Translations under genes and position numbers: made by a program
Assembly (NCBI GenBank): GCA_030144725.1
Contig: JASKMD010000028.1
Location: 5,699,311 to 5,763,310 of the forward strand
Direction: 5' to 3'
DNA length: 64,000 bases
Source: Haematococcus lacustris
Lineage: Eukaryota; Chlorophyta; Chlorophyceae; Chlamydomonadales; Haematococcaceae
Shown here: positions 17,341 through 29,229 of the stretch, one piece after another
Layout: every line of letters begins with the position of its first letter
Position numbering within the stretch: position 1 is the first letter of the stretch
The notes under the pieces: model-generated
Databases searched by the model: none
What the model was told of the DNA's origin: nothing
The model's input: the letters and a program-made list of their open reading frames with translations, nothing else

Positions 17341-17759
17341 GGGTGAGTATAGGGAGGGCAAGTTGGGTCAGGCGGGGGACGGGGGCCTGGGGCTGGACCT
17401 GCTGCTGGGAAGCCTTCAGTGGGCTGGCCTAGGAAGGACTGGAGCAACATGGAGAGGCACAGGACCCCGCTGTTAGGCAGCACTGCTTGCTGCCCATGGT
17501 CATGCGCTTGTTCATCTCCGCTACAAGAGCGTGAGCTATTCAAGCGCAGTGGCCGTGCGGGGTGGTGCATCAGGTCGCCATCCAACCAGAGTGCTGGCAA
17601 CTGGAATGAGGCGGAAGTGATATTACACATTCTACACAATGTAGACACCCTAGGGCTCAGGCTCAGGCTTCTATGTCACCACTGCCAACTAACCACTGCC
17701 AACTTACAGTCACCAACTGCCAAGCTTACAGACCTGTTGCATTGCAGAGGGCCAAGACC

Positions 17760-18607
17760 ATGCAGCCACGCAGTGTGCAAGCCATCAAGAGCCGGATCAG
17801 CAGCCTAGCCGCACACGCAGATTGCCCGCTGGCCTCCATGCTGATGGTGAGTTTAACAGCTGCTGGTGCACTTCACATCGCTTCAGAGCTTGTTGACCAC
17901 TTGTTACCATGTTTGCAAAACTTGACACAAAACAAATGTTAGAGTGCAGACTGAGAAAGTATCAACTGCATTGACATTAGCTGCCAGAGGCAATAATCGC
18001 AAGGCAGGCATCCATTTGGGGCCAAACATTCTGACCCACCTGGACACCCACATGCATGCTTGCATGCAGGGATATGACCCGCAACACACCGGCTGCGTGA
18101 CCCTGGACGCGTTCCTGACAGCCTGTGCTAAAGCTGAAATCACCATCAAGCCAGGTGCTGCCCATGCTTGCCATGCTTGTGGAGCCACGTTCATCAGCAC
18201 ATGGTCATGTGGTGCTGCTGTCACTGCAGTTGGTGGGGAGCCTGCTTGCAACCTACCAGCAAGCAGTGACCACCCACCACTTCCCAATACCTCTGAACTC
18301 CCCCTGCATGTGCTCCTGCATTCCATGAGCCTGGTTTCAACTGCCTGGCACCTTTGGGCCGCACGGCTCGGCAGTTCTCTTGGGCTCCCTCACCAGATTT
18401 GACTGAGTGCGTTGACATGGCACATGATCACCAGCCAGCCCGAAGCCATAGACAACCACCTGACTCAGCCTGTCAACAGGAGGCACACAGCTTGCGCCAC
18501 CAACTGCTGCAGATGAGCTGGACGTGCTGCGCACCAGCGGCGCATTGAGGCGCCCATATGCTGCTGCGCCCGAGCTGGTCGAGTACCAGCAATTCCTTGC
18601 CGCCTGA
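17760..18607 (+). CDS. small EF-hand-like protein
   Basis: Exons 17760-17846, 18070-18154 and 18480-18607 join in phase (0, then 1) and end at TGA, giving 99 residues from the ATG at 17,760. The second exon carries an EF-hand-like loop, YDPQHTGCVTLDAF, with Asp at position 1 and Gly at position 6, but Ala replaces the usual Glu at position 12, so calcium binding is doubtful. The third ends PELVEYQQFLAA, resembling the last helix of EF-hand proteins. The first exon also has an acceptor-like CAG shortly upstream, so more 5' exons may exist and the protein could be longer. It is convergent with OEP21. The mobile-element remnants at 16-17.6 kb lie just upstream. Confidence 0.55.
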
Positions 18608-19425
18608 CTGCACTGACTAGAGGCCGGTGTGGGGCCTCCTGACCCATTGGCCTGGAATGTGACCTTCAGCCTCTGCTGATCCTGATGCTGGTGGCTGGCT
18701 TTGCTTGAAAGCAGCATGACACCTTGCTATCACCACGCAACCTGCTAGGCACTGTCACACAGTGTCACGTATCACATTGACATGAGCCGGGTTTGCACGT
18801 TGTAATCAGGGTTAGCGTGCGTGTGGGCTGAATGCAGCTCACCCACCCCCTCTCAATTTGCTGCAAGTAGATACGTTTCCCGATACACTGCCATAGAGGA
18901 TTGTCCCTGAACAAGGGATTTTGGTCAGCCGCAGCAGGCTTGTGACAAGCAGCTTCAAAACAGCGGCATGGAAAGCAACATGGGCGAGACGAGCTTAGAA
19001 CACTTATCACTGGCACCCTAGACCCGGTGAGAGTAGGAGGATGTAGATCACGGAAGCAGGGCCATGAGGCGACTCATGATTGAGTGGTGTGCGCCTTTCT
19101 ATGTGTATGCTGCCATGGAGCGCTCATTTAGTTTATGGGCAAGGCGAAGTAGCCACACCCGGCTACCAGTAACTACGGTATTGATCCTTGATCCATTGAA
19201 ACCAAGAGGTACATTGTGTACATATACCAACATTGCACACAACTATGCTGGCATTGCTCTATGTGGTCATTACACGCACAAAAGAAACAAGGTCCACCGT
19301 TGTTGTCAGTGATAGCTGTCTCTTTACGCTTGTGAAGCCTTGTGGACGGTAGTTCAGCTCTAGACGAGCTGACCTCCTGCTTGACAGCTGCGAGGAAAGC
19401 AAAAGCAGAAGGTGCTCCTCGTGTG
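18608..19425. other. convergent intergenic region
   Basis: It lies between the 3' ends of the EF-hand-like gene and OEP21. No gene or repeat was recognised. Confidence 0.4.
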
Positions 19426-22400
19426 TCAAAGGTCGTACGTCACGTACATCTTGTCGCGTCGGTAGTTTAGCGCCCAGTTGTTTTCACGCAGTTGCCCAAA
19501 CGGGGTCTACATTGAAATGCACGCGGCAACCAAACATGCAAGTGAAGTCCAGCAGACAGCCAGTTGATATTGTTGCATGCAGGCAGGGTAAGGGATGTGC
19601 GCTATGCTGATATAGCCCTGCCAGCAACCGAAGCAACTGTAACACGACAGGCAAGACCGATAGCTGTTTAGTGCCCAGCCCATTGACACCAATGGGAGTC
19701 TAGACGCTGGCCAGAGGCCACATGCTGGACGCACCCTGGCTGCTGCTACTGCTGCTGCTACTGCTGCCTGGACCAGGTGACCCACCACAACCGGCTCCTT
19801 GGCGGTGAGGGGCCAATCCACATCCATGCCCACACTCAGTTTCAAGTCTTGCCGTTGGGTGAAGCCCATCCACTTGTGAGATAGCTTGATTACCGCCTTG
19901 CGGGCTGTCACCTGCAGCCATGGGAATAATCGCCATTATCACCGTGCGTGTGCTGATCAGCCCAGCTGCAAGACACAACCTCATAGTCACGAGGCGAGCA
20001 TGCTGACATGCATGTTTGCAGTGGAAGCACCATGGCCCATAGCCCATAGCATGCTGCATGTGTGACTCAGATGAAGTTGTGCAAGTGCAGCAGCTGGTGA
20101 TCAGACTCAGATATGGAAGGCAGCAAGCTGGGTGGGGCCAAGCCGCAAGGGCAGGGAGTTTCTTTTTCGTTTGCAGGCGTACAAAGGGTGTGAGAGCAAA
20201 GGGACAGGAAGTCTCTTATCCACAGCTATGGAGCTGCTATCAATGGTCATCTGACATGATACAGGCAGCTGGGTCAGGCAAAACAAGGTCTGGAGCACAG
20301 CTGGGTGCAGAGGGCCCTGCAGGCAGCTGGGACAGGCTGTGCACTAGCCGCCACGCTTGTCAGGCTAGGCTCCTGCGCCCGCGACTGTACGAGCTGCACC
20401 CGATCTGCAGCAAGCCTGAAGGAGTGCAAGGGCTGGGTGCCCTGCCCAGCTCAGTCCCAGTACCCCCTGCCGTGCCCACCCTGCAGCCGCCAGGAGCTGG
20501 GTGTTCCCTAGGTGCAGGACCTGATGTGGTGCAGCAGGCAGGACATCCAGCACCACCTGACCCCTTGCGGCCAATGTCGGCTTGCAGGCCAGGGCCTTGG
20601 GGACAGGGGAGGGTGAGAGTCAGCGTCAGGCAGATGTTGCAGACCAGCTGCAGTCCCCTGAAAATCCCAAACCCCAGCTTGGCAGGTGGCTGGACTGAGA
20701 CTGCACCATGATGCACAAGGCAGCATGAATGGGATAGCTCTTCATCTGTGCTGATACCTTTGCTCCGTGGCATTACGTGGCATATGTACCGGGTTTATAT
20801 TCACATGCACATCTAATGCATCTGATGCGAGGACGAGGACGAGGTGCCCTTTGGTAGTGTCCTTTGGAAGTGCCCTGTGGAAGTGCAAGAGTGAGTGACA
20901 TCGCCTCGTGGCTATAAGTAGGTATCAGCGGGTGTGAGCTGATATGAGCCTAGTGGCGCAATGCCTCCGAGGAAGCGGCCCAGTGCCGCGGATCCAGAGC
21001 CGCACCCGATTGAAAGCCCGCGAAAACAAGGTTCGTCGTAGTCGTGGTGTGGTTCGCTGCAACTGTGCAGTCCGGTGAACTCCACGAACTACTGTTCATG
21101 CCAGCGCAGGTCCTCGCACACCTCAAGGCAAACAACGCGAGGAGCGGAGGGCTGAATGGAAAACCCAGCGACGACAGGTGGGCACCCCCCCTTGTATGCC
21201 TCCGCACTGTTCCCGCATTGTGTCCCCGCATTGTGTGCCGGCCTGTCAAAACGTTGATTGTAATTTGCTGCAGGTCATCAAGGTCCCGGAGGGCGCCGTG
21301 CTGCGCGGGTGCAAGAAGACGAAGCGCAAGCTAAAGGCGCACTTCCAACTGAGGGCTGGGGTGCACAGCCAGCTCCGCGTCATCGCCTCTTTGTATGTGC
21401 TCAGGATCTTTCTGACATGCTGGGTGGGCTACTCCACCCCGGGGTACCGCAGCGCCCCTACACCTCCAGCCGTGCAGCCTCCCCGTGCACTGGATGCTGC
21501 CCCCTTACCCCCACTCCCCCTTCGTGCCCCTGCCCAGCCAGCCAGCATGGCTATGGACTGGGAGCCTGAGCCAGAGCCTGATCCTGAGCCAGAGCCTGCC
21601 CCAGCGCCACCCACGCTGCGGCCACCCAGTGCCCGCCTCGCTGCCCGCCACCCCCCAGCAGCAGCACCCACTGGGCCACCCATGCCCCTTGACAGTGAAG
21701 ATCCCGTCATGCTGCAGCAGTTGCAGGTGTTCTGCCTGTAATTTACTGAACACAACCTTCCTCACCCCCTACAACCAGCTGCAGCGGCGGCTGGGGCGCG
21801 CTAAACAGAACAAGCACTTCAGCCTAAAGCCAGCCTTTGACGACCCCAGCAACCAGGAGCTACTAGCCAAGCTGCAGCAGCTGGGCAGCTGGGGACCACA
21901 ACACCATCAGCCACCACTCCATGCAGCTAGCAGTCGCCATGCAGCAACACTACTCCAACCCAGGCAAGTGGTGGTGGTGCATACCTGACCCTGACCCCTA
22001 CCCTGACCCTGACCTGACCTGACCTGACCTACCCTGACCCTGCCCTGCCCTGCCCTGCCCTGCCCTGTCCTGTCCTGTCCTGCCCTGCCCTGCCCTGCCC
22101 TGCCCTGACCAAACCTGACCCTACCTGACCCTGACCTGACCTGACCTGACCTACCCTGACCTGACCTGACCTACCCTGACCCTGACCTGACCTGACCTGA
22201 CCTGACCTGACCTGACCTGACCTGACCTGACCTGACCTGACCTGACCTGACCTGACCCGACCCAACCTGACCAGACCTGCATGCATGCAGAGCGCTATGT
22301 CAAGCTCTACGCCAAGGCTGCCAGGGCCCAGTTAGGCTGGAGCGGGGAGGAGGCTCAGCTCTTCATTAAGCTGGCATGCGGGTACAGCCTCAACACCGAC

Positions 22401-25209
22401 AGTCCTGAGCTGCAGGCAGCCACCCTGGACAAGGGACATGTCAACGACCTGATAGAGGAGGCAGCCAAGCAGCGAAGACTGCTGGCCCTGGAGGAGGGTG
22501 ACTCCTTGCAGGACACCGTACCCCTCCCCTGCCGCATGCGCCATGCGGTGCATGTGTGCAGGTGCCTGAAGCAGTGGCAGCAGCCCCCCACCACACCCGT
22601 GCCAGGCAAGCCAAAGCGTTGCGGGCGTAGGGTGGGGCCCCGGGTCCTGACCTGCCCACCTCCCTTCACCCTCACCCCCCTGGCCAGGGCAGGGGTGCAC
22701 TTCGTCAAGGTGGACAGCAGGGTGTTGCATGGGGTGTGCCAGCAGCTGGGGCTCACAAGGGAGACAGCAAAGGTGTTCAACACAGAGCTAGCCCGTAGCA
22801 ACCATTGGGACAGGTGGTTCAGCACAGGCAAGCTGGCCAACCAAGGCTTTGAGTTCGAGAGGACGGTGGAGACTGATGGTGTCAGTGTATGTGTGCACTA
22901 CACCCGCCCCCTCCCAACCCCTCCTGCCCCACCCTTAGCAGCAGGCCCAACCGCTCCACCCGGGATCCACTCTCAGCAGCAGCTGTAGCGGCCCATGAGT
23001 TGGGACTGCCCCGCATTGGCAAGGGCCTAGCTGAAACACGGCAGTTTGTGTTCAACCCAGCCACACAGATTGGGGTAGGCATTGACCCCGGCGTCACCCA
23101 GGCAATCAGTGCAGCCTCTGGGGTGTGAGGCAACAGGCCAGCTGCTGGCAGACCAGCTGCGCCGGTGGAAGCTGACCAAGGGCCAGGTCAAGCATGGCAG
23201 TGGCCTGAACAATGCCCGCCGTGACACTGAGCGGTGGCTAGCACCAATCAAGCCCCACCTCCAGCACCTGGCAGCAGCAAGCTCAGCCGGCACCTCCCTG
23301 GAGGCCAACCTGAAGCACATCACCATCACGCTGGCCACCTGGGATGCGGTGTGGGAGGTGTACCTGGACCCCAAGTGGGCACAACAGCGGCTCAAGCTGT
23401 ACGGAGCTCAGGACCGGACAATGGAGCAGTTCTTCAAGAAGGTGAGGGTGGGTGGGTAGGAGGGAGGGTAAGGGATTGAGAGGTGATGGGTTAGGCATGA
23501 AGTGAAAGAGTGGTTGACTGTGACATGGCTAACTGTGTGCCACCATGTCAGCCACCCTTTGTTTGCCTTGTGTGCATGGCTGCAGTTGGAGGAGGACATG
23601 GAGGAGGTGTCCATGCAGCGCCATGGGCATGCCAAACAGCTGGTGGTCTTCTTTGGAGCAGCTAGCATTGGCACAAGGGGGGGCTGAGGTGCTGATGCGG
23701 TGCTGCGTGCCTGTTGCAAGGTGGTGTGCAGGCCCAGGGGCACAGAGCAGCTGCGGGGCAGGGTGGTGCTTGTGGATGAGCACCGCACCAGCCGGGTCAG
23801 CTCAGCAGTGAATGGCCAGCAGCCCTGTGAGAGGCAGCTGAACAAGCGCAGGGCCACCAGGCCTGCAGGCTGGAAGCCCCCAGCAGGGCAGGTGGAACCA
23901 CGCCTGGTGCGCCCAGCCTGGAGCCAGCAGCGTGACCAGCCAGTGCGGGGCATGATGTGGTGCCCAGTAGTGCCCCCTCGCAAGCCCCCACAGGCCCCAT
24001 GCAGCAGCCAGGCAGCCACACAGGCAGCAGCCTCAGAGCCTGGGCCCAGCACTCCCCTGCCAGCCAAGCGCAGCAAGCGCACCAAGGCTGAGCTAGCAGC
24101 TGAGCCCACAAAGGGCAAGGGCAAGGCTGCCAAGGCAAAGCCAGCACCACAGCCAGGCAGGTGGCTGGACAGGGACTGCAATGCAGCGCTGAACATGCAG
24201 CACATTGGGGAGAGCAAGTGGTGCCCACTGGAGCTGTGCTACTGGCCAGAGCAGGGAGCTTTGCCAGCCAAGGGCAAGGAGTACCCTGGTTTGGGCTACA
24301 AGCGGCTGCGAGACAAGCCTCCCAAGGCCCAGCAGCAGCAGCCTGCTGTGGCACAGTAGTGTGTGCCCCCCCACTGGAGCTGTCAACAGCTTTCAATTAG
24401 TGCATGTTTTGTCCTGCCAACTCTACGCATAGCCCTGTCACAGGGGTCAGGTAATGCTGTAGGTGGTAGGCGACCGTGACCATGTGTATGCCATGTATAG
24501 GCCATGAGCATGCCATGCGATGGGAACTCCACACAGCCAAACACTGTTTTGTAGTGGTCCACAATTAGTGTGTTCGACTGCACCTGGGCTGATACCTTTG
24601 TTCATCTCAAGCAGCCCCTGCTCACAAGGAGAGATACCAGCTCCGGGAGGATAGCCTAGGAACTTGTGCAAGAGCTGAGCAGTAGCATGCTGGTTTGACA
24701 TTCATGCATTTCAACATGATGTCACTGCTCAGGGGCAAAGGCTGCTGTGATGAAATGCTCGTGAGGGCTGACCTTGGCAACCATGGGGTCATAGTTAGCA
24801 AATGCCTTCCCAGTAATGACGGTACGAGGGCCATCAAAGACTGACAGCCCCTTCTTCACAGACAGATGAAGTTGGGGCGCGGGGGGTGCCTTGGTGTCTT
24901 GTGCAGCTGCGAAGGCTCCCAAACCTGCAACGGAGAGGATGGGGCGCACCGGTTGACGGTGGACAGCTGTTTGTGCGTGCTTTGCAATCTCTTTACCATA
25001 CCAATTGTCAAAGGTGATGAGCCGCTGTCCTTATCGTCGGCGCCCAGCCTCGCGCAGGCCTTCAATGTGCCAGTGTACCCCAGTTTGCCGGTGATGGTGT
25101 TGAACATGCCATTGCCTTTGAGCTCAACGCCTGGCGCGGCGCTTATCTTTTCGCGCAACTTGAAGGAGAGCTGCTTCTCAGCGAGGCCATAGTGCAGGCT
25201 AGTCTCCAT
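19426..25209 (-). CDS. OEP21: chloroplast outer envelope pore protein 21 (OEP21)
   Basis: OEP21 forms a small beta-barrel, anion-selective channel in the plastid outer membrane that passes phosphorylated sugars and is modulated by ATP. Four exons join in perfect phase 25209-25002, 24924-24773, 19911-19786 and 19506-19426, giving 188 residues (pea OEP21 is about 177). Recognisable parts in order are METSLHYG at the start, a GKLGYTGTL strand pair, LHLSVKKGLSVFDGP, KWMGFTQRQDLKLSVGMDV and the family's end, LRENNWALNYRRDKMYVTYDL shortened here to the key residues ENNW and YDL. The beta-barrel has no signal peptide, as expected. Intron 2 (24,772-19,912) is 4.9 kb because a Fanzor element lies in it in the opposite orientation. 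A truncated copy of the first codons and upstream region lies at 25,577-25,622. Confidence 0.85.
20680..20769 (+). pseudogene. tiny Fanzor RuvC-III relic
   Basis: The bases GGCAGGTGGCTGGACTGAGA followed by CTGCA match the RuvC-III region of the long copy with a stop in place of a coding codon. It is followed by GCTGATACCTTTG, which also occurs after the long copy near 24,590. Only a short match supports it. Confidence 0.35.
20770..20840 (+). repeat. dispersed 70-bp repeat upstream of the long Fanzor copy
   Basis: Matches the reverse complement of 12,868-12,935 and runs into GAGGACGAGGACGAGG units. It may be a 5' end module of the element family, which is an inference. Confidence 0.6.
20911..20920 (+). 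promoter_or_regulatory. TATA-like box of the long Fanzor copy
   Basis: GCTATAAGTA lies 41-50 bases upstream of the ATG at 20,961, with no other ATG in between in that frame. It is a plausible core promoter; no transcript data are available. Confidence 0.4.
20961..24359 (+). pseudogene. Fanzor: eukaryotic TnpB-like RNA-guided nuclease, long but disabled copy
   Basis: Fanzors are eukaryotic relatives of IS200/IS605 TnpB and act as RNA-guided DNA nucleases. Exons read here are 20961-21030, 21110-21177, 21274-21726, 21779-21963 (GC donor), 22291 onward to about 23,442, and about 23,587-24359. The start MPPRKRP is NLS-like. Landmarks in order are HHSMQLAVAMQQHY, ERYVKLYAKAARAQLGW, RTVETDGVSVCVHY, GIDPGV (RuvC-I Asp at 23,084), LVDEHRTSRVSS (RuvC-II Glu at 23,778), MMWCPV, an Ala/Lys-rich linker with PAKRSKRTK, and RWLDRDCNAALN (RuvC-III Asp at 24,174). 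Frameshifts near 21,890, 22,930 and 23,125 and a TGA at 23,685 break the frame, so it is probably dead, although assembly errors could explain some breaks. It lies antisense in OEP21 intron 2. Confidence 0.85.
21985..22276. repeat. (CCTGA)n and (CCCTG)n array inside a Fanzor intron
   Basis: Pentanucleotide units fill the GC-AG intron 21,964-22,290 of the long Fanzor copy. The intron is confirmed by the join that restores ERYVKLYAK. Confidence 0.85.
24360..24545 (+). other. conserved 3' flank of the long Fanzor copy (candidate guide-RNA region)
   Basis: Sequence after the stop codon matches 2,335-2,500 in blocks. Together with the independent conservation after the sublineage-2 copies, it suggests a functional or recently mobile 3' end. 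RNA structure was not computed. Confidence 0.4.
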
Positions 25210-25261
25210 GGCTGTGAGTGGGATACGCGCAGCGCGGAGCCTCGTGTGACAAGGAATTGGA

Positions 25262-25345
25262 TTGGGTGTAATTGGGTTGGGAACAAAGTCAAGCCCACCG
25301 TCAAATGGGTAGCGTGCAAGGGCTATACGTTTGTGAAAGGTGAAG
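25262..25345. repeat. OEP21 upstream segment duplicated at 29,154-29,229
   Basis: The stretch containing GGGTTGGGAACAAAG and CCGTCAAATGGGTAGCGTGC recurs with few changes at 29,154-29,229, just before the gap. In this copy it lies 50-135 bp upstream of the OEP21 start codon. Confidence 0.85.
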
Positions 25346-25403
25346 GGAGGGGAGATGGGATAGGGGAGGATGGAGGGAGTGCGCACTTTTCTCACCTCGT
25401 CAC

Positions 25404-25560
25404 AGGTGGCCCCAACCAGCACCAGCTGCCAGCCGCTGCCAGGGGGGGGCAGCAGGAGGGGTGAGCAGCTTTGGGGATGCACCAGCACCAGCTGCCAGGT
25501 GCTGCCAGGGGGGAGCAGCAGGAGGGGTGGGCAGCCCAGGGCCGGCACTAGCACCAGCTG
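25404..25560. repeat. tandem repeat of about 65 bp
   Basis: Two full units and one partial unit start with AGCACCAGCTGCCAG, contain GCTGCCAGGGGGG and end in AGCAGGAGGGGTG. It lies between the two copies of the OEP21 5' end. Confidence 0.7.
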
Positions 25561-25576
25561 GGATAGCTGCGTCTAA

Positions 25577-25622
25577 TAGTGCAGGCTAGTCTCCATGGCT
25601 GTGAGCGAGATACGCGCAGTTA
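25577..25622 (-). pseudogene. truncated duplicate of the OEP21 5' end
   Basis: Matches 25,186-25,230, covering the OEP21 start codon and its first seven codons (METSLHY) plus a little upstream sequence, then stops. About 3.5 kb of Fanzor fragment, CCCCG array and Ty3 fragment separate it from the matching upstream segment at 29,154. Confidence 0.75.
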
Positions 25623-25696
25623 GGGCACGACAGTTAGGGCTGAGATTGCCTCAGCTGTTGGGTCTATCTGTCTGGCAACATAGTTATATCGTCCAG

Positions 25697-26539
25697 GCCT
25701 GCCGCTCCACCCGCAGAGCTGCCGCGGATGGGCAAGCACATGGGCGCAGTCAACCCGCTGGCCCACCGCGACGCGGAGTGGCTGGGCGTGGACCCCGGCA
25801 GAACAAACATGGCAACAGTGGCGCACGAGGAGCGCAGCGCTGCCGGCACAGTGGTGTCCGTGTGGCAGAGATCTCTAATCGCCGGGCGGTACTACCGCGA
25901 CAGCGGCATCACACGGCAAGCCCAGGCGACCAAGACGTGGCTGGCCCAGCTGAAGCCGCAGCTCAACGCCCCGTCGCACGTCAGGAGAAAGCCTAGCTCG
26001 CTGGGCTCGTCACGGCGGTTCGCCGACACAGTCCTGGCGACGTACGACGCCATGTGGGCCGAGGTCTCCAAGCCGCGCTGGGCCAACGCCAAGTTCAGGC
26101 TGTACTGTGGCAAGAAGCGCGTGGTGGCAGGCTTCCAGTCCAAGGTAAGGCCTATTAGCAGTAGGCCTGAAAGCTAGGCAGTAGCCAACCAAAGTCAGCT
26201 CATGCTCTTACACCTGGCCAACTGCTTCTGTGGCTGCTGCTGCTGCTAAACCTGAGCTCACACATGTGTGCCATGTGTCTTATGTGTGGCTGCAGCTCAT
26301 CAAGCAGGCCAAGCAGCGGTGGCCGCACCGTGTCCTGGCACTGGCCTATGGGGCAGCTGGCTTCAGCGGCAGCGGCAGCGTTGGCTGCAGGGGTGTCCCA
26401 GTCAACCAGATGCTGAAGGAGGCGCTGAGGCAGCTCCCAGCAGGGCGAGTGCTCAAAATGGATGAGTTCCGCACAAGCTGTGTCAGCTCAGCCTACAGCA
26501 ACCCCAGTGAGGCCCTCCCTGGGCAGCCGCCAGAGTCAG
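25697..26539 (+). pseudogene. Fanzor RuvC-I/RuvC-II fragment
   Basis: Two exons, 25697-26144 and 26296-26539, are joined across a GT-AG intron without any stop. The first reads ELPRMGKHMGAVNP, aligned with LPRIGKGLAETRQF of the long copy, then WLGVDPGRTNMATVAH (RuvC-I Asp at 25,791) and ends RVVAGFQSK. The second reads HRVLALAYGAAGFSGSG, then VLKMDEFRTSCVSSA (RuvC-II Glu at 26,464). The N-terminal half and the zinc-ribbon and RuvC-III parts are absent; after 26,539 the sequence becomes unrelated and leads into the CCCCG array. Sequence differs enough from the long copy to be a separate insertion or older paralogue. It cannot be active alone. Confidence 0.8.
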
Positions 26540-26977
26540 GTGAGAGGGTCAGTGGGTGGTGGTCAGTGAGAGAGGGTCAGGGTAGTGCTGGGAGGTGGTG
26601 GAGTCAAGGTGGCTCTCCCGCAAAAGCTGCCGAGAGGCGCATGGAGCGGCAGCCCGGGAACAGCCGAGGTGAGTGCACTTGAGTGGGTCCCAGGAGCAGC
26701 CAAGATCAACAGCCAGGAGAAGCAGCCAAGAGGAGCAGCCAAGAGGAGCAATTAGGAGGCGTTTAGAGCGGCAGCCCAGCTCAGCTCCATGACATGGTGA
26801 TTGCCTATGTCCATCCTATGTTGATTGCATTCCGATGCTGCATGGCGTGACTCAAAGCAACATGTGTGTGGCATCAGCACAGGCTGTTGCAACCATGCCT
26901 CCATGATTGCCAGCGGTGTGGCAACAGCCGTAACCATGAGCATCACATGTGTATTATGCTTGGTGGTTGCAGGCAAT
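26540..26977. other. unassigned sequence between Fanzor fragment and CCCCG array
   Basis: Short AGGAGCAGCCAAGA repeats occur at 26,690-26,755. No coding exon was recognised. Confidence 0.35.
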
Positions 26978-29004
26978 TGCCGCCCCGCCCCGCCCCGCCC
27001 CGCCCCGCCCCGCCCCGCCCCGCCCCGCCCCGCCCCGCCCCGCCCCGCCCCGCCCCGCCCCGCCCCGCCCCGCCCCGCCCCGCCCCGCCCCGCCCCGCCC
27101 CGCCCCGCCCCGCCCCGCCCCGCCCCGCCCCGCCCCGCCCCGCCCCGCCCCGCCCCGCCCCGCCCCGCCCCGCCCCGCCCCGCCCCGCCCCGCCCCGCCC
27201 CGCCCCGCCCCGCCCCGCCCCGCCCCGCCCCGCCCCGCCCCGCCCCGCCCCGCCCCGCCCCGCCCCGCCCCGCCCCGCCCCGCCCCGCCCCGCCCCGCCC
27301 CGCCCCGCCCCGCCCCGCCCCGCCCCGCCCCGCCCCGCCCCGCCCCGCCCCGCCCCGCCCCGCCCCGCCCCGCCCCGCCCCGCCCCGCCCCGCCCCGCCC
27401 CGCCCCGCCCCGCCCCGCCCCGCCCCGCCCCGCCCCGCCCCGCCCCGCCCCGCCCCGCCCCGCCCCGCCCCGCCCCGCCCCGCCCCGCCCCGCCCCGCCC
27501 CGCCCCGCCCCGCCCCGCCCCGCCCCGCCCCGCCCCGCCCCGCCCCGCCCCGCCCCGCCCCGCCCCGCCCCGCCCCGCCCCGCCCCGCCCCGCCCCGCCC
27601 CGCCCCGCCCCGCCCCGCCCCGCCCCGCCCCGCCCCGCCCCGCCCCGCCCCGCCCCGCCCCGCCCCGCCCCGCCCCGCCCCGCCCCGCCCCGCCCCGCCC
27701 CGCCCCGCCCCGCCCCGCCCCGCCCCGCCCCGCCCCGCCCCGCCCCGCCCCGCCCCGCCCCGCCCCGCCCCGCCCCGCCCCGCCCCGCCCCGCCCCGCCC
27801 CGCCCCGCCCCGCCCCGCCCCGCCCCGCCCCGCCCCGCCCCGCCCCGCCCCGCCCCGCCCCGCCCCGCCCCGCCCCGCCCCGCCCCGCCCCGCCCCGCCC
27901 CGCCCCGCCCCGCCCCGCCCCGCCCCGCCCCGCCCCGCCCCGCCCCGCCCCGCCCCGCCCCGCCCCGCCCCGCCCCGCCCCGCCCCGCCCCGCCCCGCCC
28001 CGCCCCGCCCCGCCCCGCCCCGCCCCGCCCCGCCCCGCCCCGCCCCGCCCCGCCCCGCCCCGCCCCGCCCCGCCCCGCCCCGCCCCGCCCCGCCCCGCCC
28101 CGCCCCGCCCCGCCCCGCCCCGCCCCGCCCCGCCCCGCCCCGCCCCGCCCCGCCCCGCCCCGCCCCGCCCCGCCCCGCCCCGCCCCGCCCCGCCCCGCCC
28201 CGCCCCGCCCCGCCCCGCCCCGCCCCGCCCCGCCCCGCCCCGCCCCGCCCCGCCCCGCCCCGCCCCGCCCCGCCCCGCCCCGCCCCGCCCCGCCCCGCCC
28301 CGCCCCGCCCCGCCCCGCCCCGCCCCGCCCCGCCCCGCCCCGCCCCGCCCCGCCCCGCCCCGCCCCGCCCCGCCCCGCCCCGCCCCGCCCCGCCCCGCCC
28401 CGCCCCGCCCCGCCCCGCCCCGCCCCGCCCCGCCCCGCCCCGCCCCGCCCCGCCCCGCCCCGCCCCGCCCCGCCCCGCCCCGCCCCGCCCCGCCCCGCCC
28501 CGCCCCGCCCCGCCCCGCCCCGCCCCGCCCCGCCCCGCCCCGCCCCGCCCCGCCCCGCCCCGCCCCGCCCCGCCCCGCCCCGCCCCGCCCCGCCCCGCCC
28601 CGCCCCGCCCCGCCCCGCCCCGCCCCGCCCCGCCCCGCCCCGCCCCGCCCCGCCCCGCCCCGCCCCGCCCCGCCCCGCCCCGCCCCGCCCCGCCCCGCCC
28701 CGCCCCGCCCCGCCCCGCCCCGCCCCGCCCCGCCCCGCCCCGCCCCGCCCCGCCCCGCCCCGCCCCGCCCCGCCCCGCCCCGCCCCGCCCCGCCCCGCCC
28801 CGCCCCGCCCCGCCCCGCCCCGCCCCGCCCCGCCCCGCCCCGCCCCGCCCCGCCCCGCCCCGCCCCGCCCCGCCCCGCCCCCGCCCCGCCCCGCCCCGCC
28901 CCGCCCCGCCCCGCCCCGCCCCGCCCCGCCCCGCCCCGCCCCGCCCCGCCCCGCCCCGCCCCGCCCCGCCCCGCCCCGCCCCGCCCCGCCCCGCCCCGCC
29001 CCAG
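26978..29004. repeat. 2-kb (CCCCG)n array
   Basis: Uninterrupted CCCCG units apart from one extra C near 28,880, which shifts the phase of the repeat. The G-rich strand (GGGGC)n could form quadruplexes. Frames reading Pro-Ala-Pro-Pro-Arg or Gly-Ala-Gly-Arg-Gly are artefacts. Confidence 0.95.
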
Positions 29005-29150
29005 GTCCCGGATCCACGATGTGTTCCATGTGTCCTTGGTGAAGCCTTACAAGACCTACGATGCCTCCAACCAGTGGCTAGATGGAGAGCAAGAATACCA
29101 GGTGGAGAAGGTGGTGGATTACCGGCTAGGCAAGAGACAAGGCAAGGCGT
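29005..29150 (+). mobile_element. Ty3/Gypsy retrotransposon fragment (integrase tail and chromodomain)
   Basis: A single frame reads IHDVFHVSLVKPYKTYDAS, the conserved end of Ty3/Gypsy integrases, followed by EQEYQVEKVVDYRLGK, the first strand of a chromodomain. The rest of the polyprotein and any LTR are missing, and the fragment begins at the end of the CCCCG array. Confidence 0.75.
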
Positions 29151-29153
29151 GTG

Positions 29154-29229
29154 AGATTGGGTTGGGAACAAAGGCAAGCCTACCGTCAAATGGGTAGCGT
29201 GCTAGGGCTTTACGTTTGTGAAAGGTGAT
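29154..29229. repeat. second copy of the OEP21 upstream segment
   Basis: Near-identical to 25,272-25,345; it is cut off by the assembly gap, so whether a second OEP21 copy follows cannot be seen. Confidence 0.85.
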